Below are positions 18,379-27,027 of a stretch of DNA of 64,000 nucleotides, one piece after another. The translations under genes and the position numbers were made by a program. Positions within the stretch are counted from its first letter, which is position 1. Each line of letters starts with the position of its first letter. Source of the DNA: Myxococcales bacterium (GTDB lineage: Bacteria > Myxococcota_A > Polyangia > Haliangiales > Haliangiaceae); NCBI GenBank assembly GCA_028287115.1, contig JAQBQF010000091.1, positions 38,935 through 102,934 of the forward strand. Direction: 5' to 3'. The notes below the pieces were generated by a model. That model had not been told where the DNA came from. It was given only the letters and a program-made list of their open reading frames with translations, and did not search any database.

Positions 18379-19230
18379 GTGGATGCAGACAGCTCCGCGT
18401 CGAAGACCGCGCTGATGGTATGCGCTTACCGCGCGCGCGCGAGTCGCTGGGATAAGCCGTTGTTCATCGATCCGTGGGCCGAGGCGCTCGCCGGATCCGA
18501 CGGGCACGACATCGCCAAGCGCCTCGATGCGCGATTTCCGCCGATGGAGATGTGGCTCGCGCTGCGGGTCGCGTATCTCGATCACCTCGTCGATCTCGCG
18601 GTCGACCGGCTGTCGATCCGTCAGGTCGTGATCCTCGGCGCCGGCTACGACACGCGTGCCGCACGCCTGCCGCGCGCGGGCGTGAGGTTCTTCGAGGTCG
18701 ATCATCCGGCGACCCAGGCGTCGAAACGCGAGCGGCTCGCGAAGCTCGATGGGTATCCCGTCGACGCAGCACGGTACGTGTCGTGCAACTTCGAGCGCGA
18801 GGATCCGATCGATCGCCTCGCTGCAAACCACTTCGATCTCCGAGAGCCCGCGCTCGTGATCTGGGAAGGCGTTGTCCCGTATCTGACGGAAGCCGCGGTG
18901 CGCGCGACCGCGAGTCGGCTCGCCACCGGCCTCGACCCGCGCTCGCTCGTCGCGTTCGATTTCGTCGGCAAGCGGCTGGCCGAGGGTCACAGCCTGTCGG
19001 ACAAAGACAAGCAGACTCGCGATTACGTCGGCGAGCTCGGCGAGCCGATTCGCTACGGCACGGACGATGTATTGCCGCTGCTCGTCGACTGCGGATTTCG
19101 CTGGGTGCGCTCGCTCGATTTCAACGAGCTCGCGCTCGAGATGCTCGGCGACTACAAGCGTGACCGCCAGTTTCGGTTCCAGCACCTCGCTCTGGCCGCC
19201 GCGCGCACGCCGGTGGCCGGATGGCCATAG
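18379..19230 (+). CDS. SAM-dependent methyltransferase, TIGR00027/leucine carboxyl methyltransferase type
   Basis: 283 aa from GTG 18379. The SAM-binding region reads VVILGAGYDTRAARLP followed by FFEVDHPATQASKRERL, the pattern of the PPM/leucine-carboxyl-methyltransferase-like family common in actinobacteria and myxobacteria. The natural substrate in bacteria is generally unknown and may be a polyketide-type or carboxylate acceptor. The 3' end overlaps the next gene by 10 nt, indicating coupled translation. Confidence 0.87.
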   Translation: MDADSSASKTALMVCAYRARASRWDKPLFIDPWAEALAGSDGHDIAKRLDARFPPMEMWLALRVAYLDHLVDLAVDRLSIRQVVILGAGYDTRAARLPRAGVRFFEVDHPATQASKRERLAKLDGYPVDAARYVSCNFEREDPIDRLAANHFDLREPALVIWEGVVPYLTEAAVRATASRLATGLDPRSLVAFDFVGKRLAEGHSLSDKDKQTRDYVGELGEPIRYGTDDVLPLLVDCGFRWVRSLDFNELALEMLGDYKRDRQFRFQHLALAAARTPVAGWP

Positions 19231-21344
19231 CGTTCCGAAGCCGCCGGCTTTTTGGTTGGGCGCGCGAGAACGTCGTCGCGATCGCGATCGTCGCCGTCGC
19301 CGTCGCGGTCGCCTGGTTCTTCGCGTACGTGACGCTCGTGCATACGCCGTCGATGGGGTTGCCGCTCGACGACAGCTACATCTACCTGACGTATGCGAAG
19401 CAATTCGGCCGCGGGCAGCCGTTCACGTATTTTCCCGGCGGCGGTTACTCCGCCGGTTCGACGAGCGTGCTGTGGCCGATGGTGCTCGCGCCGTTCTGGA
19501 CGCTCGGTGCCCGAGGTCATGCGCTCGTGTGGGTCTCGTATGGCATGTGCACCGCGCTCTACGCCGGGGTCGCGGTCCTGGCGTATCGGCTCGTGTTCAC
19601 GATCATGGGGCGCGTGATCCCGGGCCTGCTCGCGGCGCTGATGGTGCTCTCGATCGCGCCGTTTACGTGGTGCGCGCTGTCGGGGATGGAGGTCGCGTTC
19701 GCGAGCGCGCTCGTGATCGCGACGTTCCTGATGCTCGCGACGGCGAAGACCGTGCGTCCGAGCAAGCTGATGATCGCCTGTCTCGTCGCGACGTCGTTGT
19801 CGCGTCCAGAGGCGATCCTGCTCGTGGGCGCGATCACCGTCGCCAAGGCCGGCGGGCGGGTGTGGGCCCGCGATCTTCGCGGCACGGCGTGGTGGCTGTC
19901 GCCGCTGATCGCACCCGCGCTCTGGCTCCTCGCGAATCGCGCGATCGCCGGCAACTTCTTTCCGAACACCGGCGTCGCGAAGAGTCACTTCTACCTGCCC
20001 GGGTTTGACTGGACGTACTGGTGGGACACCGTCGACGTGCTCCGCGAGAAGCTGGTGAAGTTTCTGTATCGCGATCCGGCAAGCCCGCTCGTATGGCCGC
20101 GAATGATCGCCTGGCTCCAGCTCATCGGCTCGGTGCGGATCTTGTTGTGGGCGCATCGCGACAGGAAGTGGTTGCCCGCGATCCTGCTCGTGGTCGCGCC
20201 GTTCGTGCTGATGTTTGCGGTCGTTGCTTCGTCCGGGCTGTGGAATTTTCAGAACTACCGCTACATCGCGCCGGCGCTGCCGCTGATCATGATCATCGCG
20301 GGCTGTGGGCTTGCACCTCCGCGGTGGTTGCCAGCACAGATCGATCTGTTCGAGCCGATCATCCGCCGCCTGTGGCTCGCCGTCACCGCGGTGATCGTCG
20401 TGCTGTTCGTACGCGCCGGGTTGCCGAGGCTACGCGCCGATGCGTTGTTGTTCGCACAAGGCGCGATGGATACCAATACGCAGGTCGTCACGATCGGCGA
20501 ATACATCCATCGCAAGCTGCCCGACGCGTCCGTGATGTTCCACGATGCCGGCGCGATCGCGTACTACGGCGACGGCAAGGTCTACGACATGCTCGGCCTC
20601 GTCACGAATCATCAAGCGGGCATCGCGAACAACGGGCCGGGCTCGCGCTTCGAGTTCCTCGAGAGCTTGCCGCCGGAGCAGCGACCGACGCACTTCGCGT
20701 ACTACCCGGGCTGGCTCGGCAGCGCCGAATGGTTCGGTCCCGTGTTGCTCGACACGCCGCTGCGCCCGGGATTCGAACCGCGCCGGATGGTCGGCGATCA
20801 CGACATGCAAGTGATCGTCGCGAACTGGGATCACGCTCACACCGGCGAGCGGCCGCTGCTCGAACATCCGGGATGGGCGGTCGTCGATCGCATCGACGTC
20901 GCGGATCTCGCGAGCGAGCGCGCACACGGCTGGGTCGGCCGCATCGGGCGACGGCGCTTCGGCGATCCGACGGCGCGGTGGTCCGTCGTCGAGCGCGAGA
21001 CTTTCGGTGTCGGGCTCGTGATCGACGGAGGGCGCACGATCCGCGACGGCGGCGAGCGATTCTCGGTCTCGATCGATCCGAACAAGCCAACGCGTGTCGT
21101 GATCCGCACGGGCGGCCAGAGAGCGTACGGCTTCAACGAAGCGATCATCGAGCCCGTCACGCTTCGCCTACTCGCCGGTGACCAGGACCTCGGATCCGTG
21201 ACGATCTCGCCACCGGACGGCACGTTCTCGGAGCTCACGTTCAAGCTACCGCCGGGTGCGCTGGCCTCTTCGCACGGTGAGCTACGTGCCGAGGCCTCGG
21301 GCCTCTATCGCGTGTTTCATTGGTTCGTGTTGCAGCCGGAGTGA
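19221..21344 (+). CDS. GT-C-like polytopic membrane protein, probable glycosyltransferase
   Basis: 707 aa. One helix at about 18-38 is followed by an acidic pair in the first periplasmic loop (GLPLDDSYIYLTYAKQFGRG), the place of the catalytic Asp of GT-C enzymes using polyprenyl-linked sugars. About ten further hydrophobic helices run to about 410; the C-terminal 290 residues are a soluble, probably periplasmic domain (MFHDAGAIAYYGDGKVYD). Similar ArnT/PMT-like membrane proteins act in envelope glycosylation. Substrate unknown. Confidence 0.78.
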   Translation: MAIAFRSRRLFGWARENVVAIAIVAVAVAVAWFFAYVTLVHTPSMGLPLDDSYIYLTYAKQFGRGQPFTYFPGGGYSAGSTSVLWPMVLAPFWTLGARGHALVWVSYGMCTALYAGVAVLAYRLVFTIMGRVIPGLLAALMVLSIAPFTWCALSGMEVAFASALVIATFLMLATAKTVRPSKLMIACLVATSLSRPEAILLVGAITVAKAGGRVWARDLRGTAWWLSPLIAPALWLLANRAIAGNFFPNTGVAKSHFYLPGFDWTYWWDTVDVLREKLVKFLYRDPASPLVWPRMIAWLQLIGSVRILLWAHRDRKWLPAILLVVAPFVLMFAVVASSGLWNFQNYRYIAPALPLIMIIAGCGLAPPRWLPAQIDLFEPIIRRLWLAVTAVIVVLFVRAGLPRLRADALLFAQGAMDTNTQVVTIGEYIHRKLPDASVMFHDAGAIAYYGDGKVYDMLGLVTNHQAGIANNGPGSRFEFLESLPPEQRPTHFAYYPGWLGSAEWFGPVLLDTPLRPGFEPRRMVGDHDMQVIVANWDHAHTGERPLLEHPGWAVVDRIDVADLASERAHGWVGRIGRRRFGDPTARWSVVERETFGVGLVIDGGRTIRDGGERFSVSIDPNKPTRVVIRTGGQRAYGFNEAIIEPVTLRLLAGDQDLGSVTISPPDGTFSELTFKLPPGALASSHGELRAEASGLYRVFHWFVLQPE

Positions 21345-21379
21345 ACGAGGCATCGCCCCGCCTCGCCGACCCGGACTAG

Positions 21380-22465
21380 CTAACGCAGCTCGCGCCGTGC
21401 GATCGCCGCGCCCTCGACGAGCGCGCGGAGCTTCTGGACCGCGACGACGCGCGGCAGCTGCTTGAGACCGCAGTCGGTCGTCAGCGTGACGCGCTCGGCC
21501 TCGATGTGCTTCAGCACCTTGCGCACGCGCTCGGCCACTTGCTCCGGGTGCTCGATCTCGAGCGTGCGCACGTCGATCACACCGACGTGGACCTTCTTGT
21601 CGCTCGGCAGCTTGCGCAGCAGGTCCGCGTCTTCCATCTCGCGGCACGCGAAGTCGAGCACGTACGCGTCGACCTTGACGTCATGATAGTGCGGCAGGAT
21701 CTCGCGGTAACCACCCGACGTCATCCCGTCGAGCTTGTTGCCCCACGCGTTGCCGAGGCAGAAGTGCCAGGCGCGTTCGACGCCGGTCGGGACCTCGCCG
21801 ATCGTGCGATCGATGATCTCGCAGACCCACGCGTAGTCCTTCTCGCCGGACAGGTGCGGCATCCACGCTCCGAGATCCTCGAGTTGGATGTGCTTGCAGC
21901 CCGCGGCGACGAGCTCGGCGATCTCGGCGCGAAACACATCCGCGAGTGCGCGAGAGAGCTGATAGCGATCTTTGACCGGCCCACCGCGAAAGTGGGCGAG
22001 CGTCGAGAGCTGCACCGGACCGGCGCCGACGCACGCCTTGATCGGCCTCTCCGTGTGGCGTTGCGCCCAGTTGTAGATCAGCGCCATGCGCACGGGACCG
22101 CGCTCGATCGAGCCGTCCACCGCGACGCCGCCTGCTTCGTCGAGGGCCCAGACATCGCGCCCCTTCGCCTTCGCGCGCGCTGGATGCGGCAGCTTCTCCG
22201 ACGAGAAGCCTTTCGTGCGCTCGAGCCAGTACCAGAGGAACGAGCCGATGCCCATGCTGTAGTCGTCGAACCACATCTGGCCATCGGTCAGGATGTCGAG
22301 CCCGGCATCTTCTTGATCTTTGATCACGACGCGCGTCGCATCGTGAAACGCCTCGGCGTGCGCGGCGATCTTGAACGCTTCGAGCACGTCGCGACCTGCG
22401 AGCTGTTGCGTGAACCAGGCCGGTCGCGGATACGAGCCGACCATCGTCGTCGGAAGGAGCTGCAT
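21380..22465 (-). CDS. Cobalamin-independent methionine synthase-like (MetE C-terminal domain) protein
   Basis: 361 aa, equal to the MetE catalytic half only. Starts MQLLPTTMVGSYPRP, the family's N-terminal signature, and retains the zinc ligands pattern: His in WHFCLGN, Cys in LDFACRE and Cys in TTDCGLKQ. It also has IQLEDLG and VHVGVIDVRT. Such short MetE-like proteins may be core methionine synthases that use a corrinoid-protein methyl donor, or other methyltransferases. No metabolic neighbours help. Confidence 0.88.
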   Translation of the reverse strand: MQLLPTTMVGSYPRPAWFTQQLAGRDVLEAFKIAAHAEAFHDATRVVIKDQEDAGLDILTDGQMWFDDYSMGIGSFLWYWLERTKGFSSEKLPHPARAKAKGRDVWALDEAGGVAVDGSIERGPVRMALIYNWAQRHTERPIKACVGAGPVQLSTLAHFRGGPVKDRYQLSRALADVFRAEIAELVAAGCKHIQLEDLGAWMPHLSGEKDYAWVCEIIDRTIGEVPTGVERAWHFCLGNAWGNKLDGMTSGGYREILPHYHDVKVDAYVLDFACREMEDADLLRKLPSDKKVHVGVIDVRTLEIEHPEQVAERVRKVLKHIEAERVTLTTDCGLKQLPRVVAVQKLRALVEGAAIARRELR

Positions 22466-22627
22466 GGGAGCGAGATACTACGCTCGGCGGAAGGCGCGTG
22501 CAGCGAAAGGCGATGTCATCGACGTGTTACGCGCTCACGAGACTCGGTCACTCCTCGATCAAGCCGAGGCCGCCGGCGCCGGTCTATCAGCCTCGCCTAC
22601 GCTGTGCTCGCACGAGCCACGCGCGCT

Positions 22628-23446
22628 TCAATTAAGAGCCTTGAACGCGACCATCGTCATGATCCATCCGCCGTTCTGGCCGAGCGAGGCCGTCGCATGA
22701 TAGCTACCGGTCGCCGAGACCTCCTGGTCTTCGATCAGATCGAGTCCCGAAGAGACACGTGGCGTGTATCCGGTTCCAGCGCTCACGTTGCGTGTCGCGG
22801 CGGCGATCCCGACGAGCAGATCGTGAGCGTTGGTAGTCGTCGCGGCGCCGCTGTCGAGAGCTGCGCCGTTCGTGTTGGCCGCCGAATGGCTGACGTCCAA
22901 GGGGGTTAACGCCAGCCCGCTGTACTCGGCGAGCACCAGCATCGGCGCGACCGTTCCGGAGAACGAGACCGTGACCTTGTTTGCCATGGCACCCTGGTGG
23001 ATGTTTGGCGCGTAGTACACCGCGAGATAGCCGGCGCCGGCGAGGAGGACCGGCGTTCCGACCTGGACGTACGTGTTGAGATCGGTATCCGCGATCGAGG
23101 TAATCGTGACTGTCGTGCTGTTCCACGACACGCCCACCACGTTGAGATCTCCGATGGTCTCGAGCGAGCCGAAGGTCGCGAAGATCTGGTTACTGTTCGC
23201 GCTGGCCGAGACGCCCTGGACAAAGCGAACCGGCACCTGCGGTGGAGCGTCGAGCGGCCGAGCATCGGCCATCGCCGGAGCATCGATCATGCGCCCGTCG
23301 GGCGGTGCGTCGGGTGTGGTGACCACGTCCGTGATCGCGCCGTCGTCGACCACATTCGAGGAAGCGCCGTGCCGAAAGCTACAGCCGACCAATGCAACAA
23401 CCAGGACTGCGACTCGCACCCGGCCATCGTACCGCAATCGGCTCAC
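22628..23446 (-). CDS. Secreted lipoprotein with Asp/Ala/Pro linker and beta-sandwich-like domain
   Basis: 272 aa; lipobox ALVGC at about residue 22, then a disordered linker of PDAPPDGR/DAPAMADARPLDAPP type, then a Thr/Val-rich domain from about 75 on (DLNVVGVSWNSTTVTITSIADTD) ending MTMVAFKALN. The domain is shared with the lipoprotein at 52807-53553, making them paralogues. Adhesive or carbohydrate-binding function is possible but unproven. Downstream of the MetE-like gene is 162 bp with no other feature. Confidence 0.75.
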   Translation of the reverse strand: MSRLRYDGRVRVAVLVVALVGCSFRHGASSNVVDDGAITDVVTTPDAPPDGRMIDAPAMADARPLDAPPQVPVRFVQGVSASANSNQIFATFGSLETIGDLNVVGVSWNSTTVTITSIADTDLNTYVQVGTPVLLAGAGYLAVYYAPNIHQGAMANKVTVSFSGTVAPMLVLAEYSGLALTPLDVSHSAANTNGAALDSGAATTTNAHDLLVGIAAATRNVSAGTGYTPRVSSGLDLIEDQEVSATGSYHATASLGQNGGWIMTMVAFKALN

Positions 23447-23455
23447 AGGTCAGCG

Positions 23456-25087
23456 TCAATACAGCCGATGAAGATGTGTGCCGCGGTAGTAGTGCTCGAG
23501 GATCTGCTCGTGTGACTTGCCGGCGTCGGCCATGCCGATCGCTCCCATCTGACACATGCCGACACCGTGCCCGAAGCCCGCGCCGTGGAACACGAACGTG
23601 TTGCCCTCGCGCCGCACCTCGAACAACGTCGACTTGAGACCGCCGAGCAGCCGCCGGATGTGGAGATCACCGGTGACCTCGATGCTCGCCTTGTCGCCCA
23701 CGATCGCGATCGTCTGGATCCGGCCCGAGACGCCGCGCGCTTTCGGGGTCAGCGCCTTGACGCGCCCGAGCTCGGGGTACTCGACGGAGATCCGCGTCGT
23801 CAGCTCGTCGGCACCGAGCTTCTCGGTCCACCGGAACTTCGCGCCGCCGTGCTTGACCCTCCCGCACCAGCTATCGTCGGGGTCTTCGGCGAGGAACGCG
23901 CCGAGATTGTCGTCCGTGATCCGCGTCACGCCGGCCTTCGCGTCGTCGGTACGGCCGCGCAGCGACGGATCCGCATCGCCGCCCCAGATCGAGTCGTTGT
24001 CCTCGGTGTGGCCGCCGCACGAGGCGCTGTAGCGAATATCGACGAGCCCGCCGCCGTCGCGAAGCAGCACCATGCCCCGCGTCTTGTCGACCGCTCGGGT
24101 CGCGCGCGCATCTTCTTTGCCGGCCCCCGCGTAGACCTGGCACTGCTGCGTCGAGCACAGCAGGAACGGATCGGTCAGGTTCCGCCGCCCGATCTTCTGC
24201 AACAGCTCGGTGCGCGCCGCGATCGCCTGCGCCTCGAGTGCGGCGGCCGGTGCATCGGCGTACATCTCCGCGGGAACGAGCCCGGCGAGCAGCTTGTCTT
24301 CGGCGACCGCATTGGCCGCGAGCAGCGAGCCATCGTGATCGAGCGTGACGTACACGCTTCCCCAATAACGTCGATCTTCGGTGCCGGTCTCGAGCTGACT
24401 TCCGCCGGTGCCGGTCGGGACGTCTTGCACCGTCAGCGTCTCGGTCGATTTCTTCGGCGTGAACCACAGGACGGAGGCGTTCTTGATGATCGTCGATCCA
24501 CTCTTCGCGATGATCGTGCCCGACGGCCGTCGCACGAGCTCCTCGTGAACCGAGGTCTTGACGCCGTATTTCTTCGCGACTTCGATCGAGTGCGCGTTGC
24601 CTTTCCCGGCCGCGACCGGATCGATCGCGATGCGCACTTCGCGCGAATCGATCACCTCGCCGCCGGTTCCGAAGATCGTCCCGATCTCGAATGATCTCGG
24701 TTCGAAGCCGCGGTCCTTCCACCGCGCGACGGACGCCGCGATGCCGCTGGCGTCATCGGGGCCGAGCGTCTCGACGACCGTCCATTCCTGGATCACCGCG
24801 GGCTTGACGTTCTCGGCGGTGACCGTCCATGCGTCGCCGCCTTCGTTTTCGATCGAGCTGCCGCCCGTGCCATCGGGCCTGACGACGAGGCCGCCCTTCG
24901 CGTGCAGGTGGACGTCCTTGCGATTGCCCATGATCTGCACCGTGACGAGCGGCAGGCCATCATCGGTGAACGTGAACCGGGTCGAATACAGGATCCGGAG
25001 CTTGTCCGAGGTCGACGTATCATCCGCGAGCGCGATGCCGCCCGTGATCGCAAACGCCGCGATCGCCAATAGCCTGCTCCTGACCAT
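23456..25087 (-). CDS. SpoIID/LytB-family protein, putative peptidoglycan lytic transglycosylase
   Basis: 543 aa. I use ATG 25087 (MVRSRLLAIAAFAITGGIALADD), a signal peptide, although the frame is open far upstream. The C-terminal domain matches SpoIID: LAGLVPAEMYADAPAAALEAQAIAARTELL (with the Glu used for catalysis), the Cys/His motif ASCGGHTEDND, and GAGFGHGVGMCQMGA. The middle 200 residues are a beta-rich region of unknown role. SpoIID enzymes cleave denuded glycan strands; non-sporulating relatives act in cell-wall turnover. It is followed by a secreted lipoprotein on the same strand. Confidence 0.88.
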   Translation of the reverse strand: MVRSRLLAIAAFAITGGIALADDTSTSDKLRILYSTRFTFTDDGLPLVTVQIMGNRKDVHLHAKGGLVVRPDGTGGSSIENEGGDAWTVTAENVKPAVIQEWTVVETLGPDDASGIAASVARWKDRGFEPRSFEIGTIFGTGGEVIDSREVRIAIDPVAAGKGNAHSIEVAKKYGVKTSVHEELVRRPSGTIIAKSGSTIIKNASVLWFTPKKSTETLTVQDVPTGTGGSQLETGTEDRRYWGSVYVTLDHDGSLLAANAVAEDKLLAGLVPAEMYADAPAAALEAQAIAARTELLQKIGRRNLTDPFLLCSTQQCQVYAGAGKEDARATRAVDKTRGMVLLRDGGGLVDIRYSASCGGHTEDNDSIWGGDADPSLRGRTDDAKAGVTRITDDNLGAFLAEDPDDSWCGRVKHGGAKFRWTEKLGADELTTRISVEYPELGRVKALTPKARGVSGRIQTIAIVGDKASIEVTGDLHIRRLLGGLKSTLFEVRREGNTFVFHGAGFGHGVGMCQMGAIGMADAGKSHEQILEHYYRGTHLHRLY

Positions 25088-25135
25088 GACCCAGGCTAGG
25101 CAGGGGGGCACTCCGCGTGCAACAAATCGGCTGGT

Positions 25136-25819
25136 ATGGCGGATCGATTGCCCGACGACGTCCTCGCGCGCCGCAACCGCCTCCCGGTGAAGCCCGAACC
25201 GGTGGTGCTGGCGGGTCGTCTCGTCGAGCTCCGGCCGCTCGAGCTGGATCGCGATGTCTTGGCGCTTCACGCGGTCTCGAGCGGCGCGCCGTTCGTGCTC
25301 GGCACCAAGGCGATGCACGGCTACGACTCCGACGAGCGAATCTGGCGCTACATGTCCGGCGGCCCGTTCGCGGATGCGGCCGCGTTGCGCGCGTGGCTCG
25401 CGGTGCAAGATGGCGCGATCGACGGCCGGCCGTTCACCGTGCTCGATCGTGCGATCGGGACGCCGGTGGGTGTCGTGAACCTGATCGCGAACCAACCGCA
25501 GCACCTGAAAATCGAGCTCGGCGCGATCTGGTACGGGCCGATCGCGCAGCGCACGGGCGCGTCGCGCGAGGTGACATATCTGTTGCTCGAGCACGTGTTC
25601 GGGCTCGGGTATCGGCGCGCGGAATGGAAGTGCGACGCTCGCAACGAGCCGTCGCGCCGTGCGGCGCTGTCCTATGGCTTCACGTTCGAAGGCATCCAGG
25701 AAGCGCACTACATCAATAAAGGCGAGAACCGCGACACCGCCTGGTTCCGCATGCTCGACCGCGAGTGGCCGAGGATCCGTCAGGCCGCCGCGGCGCGCAT
25801 CGGCACGCCGACGATGTAG
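25136..25819 (+). CDS. GNAT-family N-acetyltransferase (RimJ-like)
   Basis: 227 aa. The acetyl-CoA fold of the RimJ/RimL type is seen in VVNLIANQPQHLKIELGAIWYGPIAQRTGASREVTYLLLEHVFGLGYRRAEWKCDARNEPSRRAALSYGF. Length exceeds a minimal GNAT because of a 35-residue N-terminal extension. Likely acetylates a protein N-terminus or small amine. Its 3' end overlaps the convergent CPBP gene by 40 nt. Confidence 0.87.
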   Translation: MADRLPDDVLARRNRLPVKPEPVVLAGRLVELRPLELDRDVLALHAVSSGAPFVLGTKAMHGYDSDERIWRYMSGGPFADAAALRAWLAVQDGAIDGRPFTVLDRAIGTPVGVVNLIANQPQHLKIELGAIWYGPIAQRTGASREVTYLLLEHVFGLGYRRAEWKCDARNEPSRRAALSYGFTFEGIQEAHYINKGENRDTAWFRMLDREWPRIRQAAAARIGTPTM

Positions 25820-26376
25820 CGTAGGTTCAAGAAATTGATCACGAAGTGCGCGGCGATCGGGCCACCGAGATTCCCCGTCCATTTCGCGAGCGCACCGAAC
25901 GCAAGCCCGAGCACGAACGCCGAGGCCGTCCACACGAGGAACCGGCGGCCCGGCCCGACGTGCAAGAGCGCGAACACGAGCGCCTGAAACCACACGCCGA
26001 ACCACGGCATCAGCGCGCCGCGAAACAGCAGCTCCTCGCCGACCGAGCTCGCGAGCGCGAGGATCACCATCTCGCGCGACGACAGCGGCCCGAGCAAATC
26101 GCGAAAGCTCGCATGGAGCTCGCGCGCCCATTGAAAGTGCTTCGTCGCGAGCCGCGTCAGGCCGACGACCCCGAGCCCGAGCGCGAGCCCGAGCAGCGGC
26201 CCGGCCCCGAGCTGCCAGGTCTCCGGACTACCGCCGAGCCGATACAGATCCGGATCGCCGCGCCCTGCGGCCACGACGAACGCGACAATCCCCATCGCAC
26301 CGTAGAGGCCGATCACCAGGCTCGCCCTCGACAGCGGCGGCGGTGGGCTCTCCGAGTACGACATGACCGGCGCCAT
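25780..26376 (-). CDS. CPBP-family intramembrane metalloprotease
   Basis: 198 aa from ATG 26376. Motif 1 EELLFRG with Glu-Glu and Arg, motif 2 FALLHVG and motif 3 HFVIN are all present, the glutamate/histidine set of the CAAX/Abi (CPBP) intramembrane proteases. About six membrane helices. In bacteria these may process prenylated or membrane peptides. An ATG at 26436 is in frame, but a TTGACA at 26399 and the tRNA array beginning at 26441 argue for a start at 26376 or 26364. Confidence 0.85.
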   Translation of the reverse strand: MAPVMSYSESPPPPLSRASLVIGLYGAMGIVAFVVAAGRGDPDLYRLGGSPETWQLGAGPLLGLALGLGVVGLTRLATKHFQWARELHASFRDLLGPLSSREMVILALASSVGEELLFRGALMPWFGVWFQALVFALLHVGPGRRFLVWTASAFVLGLAFGALAKWTGNLGGPIAAHFVINFLNLRYIVGVPMRAAAA

Positions 26377-26398
26377 ACTATGCGCGAAACCTGCGATT

Positions 26399-26427
26399 TT
26401 GACAGGTGCGACCTCGTCGTCCTCGGG
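26399..26427 (+). promoter_or_regulatory. Weak promoter-like element before the tRNA array
   Basis: TTGACAGG at 26399-26406 matches the start of the promoter repeated between the tRNA copies, but the base stretch 17 bp later (CTCGGG) is not a -10 and the rest differs. It may be the decayed ancestor of the array promoter. Confidence 0.3.
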
Positions 26428-26440
26428 TAGCTGCATCGAG

Positions 26441-26522
26441 GCCGGAGTGGCGGAATCGGTAAACGCGCTGGACTCAGGTGCCAGTGGGTAAACGCGTTGG
26501 GGTGTCGGAGTCCCGCCTGGCC
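26441..26522 (+). pseudogene. tRNA-Leu(CAG)-like copy, degenerate T arm
   Basis: The D arm (GCGGAATCGGTAAACGC) and anticodon loop CTCAGGT are leucine-type, giving anticodon CAG at 26475-26477, which would read CUG. The anticodon stem has one mismatch (CTGGA/GCCAG), the T loop region GGTGTCGGAGTCC lacks a normal TTCRANY loop, and only about five of seven acceptor pairs form. Probably decayed or a non-canonical tRNA; CCA is not encoded. Confidence 0.55.
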
Positions 26523-26555
26523 ACGTGCACGCAGGACGACGGCATCCCGGCCTGC

Positions 26556-26584
26556 TTGACAGGACCGACGGTGAGCGACAACTA
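26556..26584 (+). promoter_or_regulatory. Sigma-70 promoter upstream of tRNA copy 2
   Basis: TTGACA (26556-26561), 17-bp spacer, CAACTA (26579-26584). Nearly identical to the element before copy 3 but with one weaker -10 base. It lies about 21 bp upstream of the tRNA body. Confidence 0.6.
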
Positions 26585-26605
26585 AACGTCTCTTCGGCAT
26601 CACCT

Positions 26606-26693
26606 GCGCGGGTGACGGAATTGGTAGACGCGCTAGCTTGAGGTGCTAGCAGGTAACGCTGGCGGGGGTTCCAGTCCCGACTGGCGACGCGCA
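26606..26693 (+). pseudogene. tRNA-Leu(GAG)-like copy, damaged T arm
   Basis: D arm and anticodon arm (CTAGC / TTGAGGT / GCTAG) are perfect; anticodon GAG at 26640-26642. The T arm reads GGGGG TTCCAGT CCCGA with two mismatched pairs and a C at loop position 57, and six extra bases separate it from the acceptor strand GACGCGC, where only five of seven pairs form. Likely a non-functional duplicate of the next copy. Confidence 0.6.
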
Positions 26694-26719
26694 CGCAGGA
26701 CGACGGCATCCCGGCCTGC

Positions 26720-26748
26720 TTGACAGGACCGACGGTGAGCGATAACTA
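26720..26748 (+). promoter_or_regulatory. Sigma-70 promoter upstream of the intact tRNA-Leu
   Basis: TTGACA (26720-26725), 17-bp spacer, TAACTA (26743-26748), with the tRNA body starting 22 bp after the -10. This is the best promoter of the array and identical in position to the element 164 bp upstream. Confidence 0.7.
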
Positions 26749-26770
26749 AACCGTCTCTTTGACATCACCT

Positions 26771-26852
26771 GCGCGGGTGGCGGAATTGGTAGACGCGCTA
26801 GCTTGAGGTGCTAGTGGGTAACACTGTGGGGGTTCGAGTCCCCCCTCGCGCA
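26771..26852 (+). tRNA. tRNA-Leu(GAG)
   Basis: 82 nt. Acceptor GCGCGGG pairs with CTCGCGC (one G-U), discriminator A at 26852; D arm GCGGAATTGGTAGACGC; anticodon stem CTAGC/GCTAG with loop TTGAGGT, anticodon GAG reading CUC/CUU; long class II variable arm; T arm GGGGG TTCGAGT CCCCC perfect. CCA is not encoded. The only fully canonical member of the three-copy array. Confidence 0.95.
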
Positions 26853-26857
26853 CGAAC

Positions 26858-26890
26858 CAAGCGGCAGAAATGCCGCTTGTTTTGTTTTGT
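26858..26890 (+). terminator. Rho-independent terminator of the tRNA array
   Basis: A 9-bp stem CAAGCGGCA / TGCCGCTTG with a GAAA tetraloop is followed by TTTTGTTTTGT. It starts six bases after the tRNA end. Confidence 0.92.
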
Positions 26891-27027
26891 GCTCGTTCGC
26901 GAGCCGGCGTGCGACACGACGCATGATCCGATCGAGGATCGCGAGCACGTCGGCAGTGGGCGCATCACGAACCGGAGGCCGTCGCCGTCCTCGACGAATA
27001 CGCACGTCACGTTCTATAGTTGGGTTG

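Larger units (their letters stand above)
26441..26852 (+). repeat. Tandem array of three 165-bp units, each a leucine tRNA gene plus promoter
   Basis: tRNA-like bodies begin at 26441, 26606 and 26771, exactly 165 bp apart. The roughly 80-bp spacers after copies 1 and 2 are nearly identical, including a TTGACA -35. The third copy is followed by a terminator in place of a spacer. The first two tRNA bodies have drifted, mainly in the T arm and acceptor 3' strand. Confidence 0.9.

Noticed and set aside
25088..26131. Upstream extension of the SpoIID-like frame
   Set aside because: It covers the GNAT and CPBP genes; a normal signal peptide starts at 25087.
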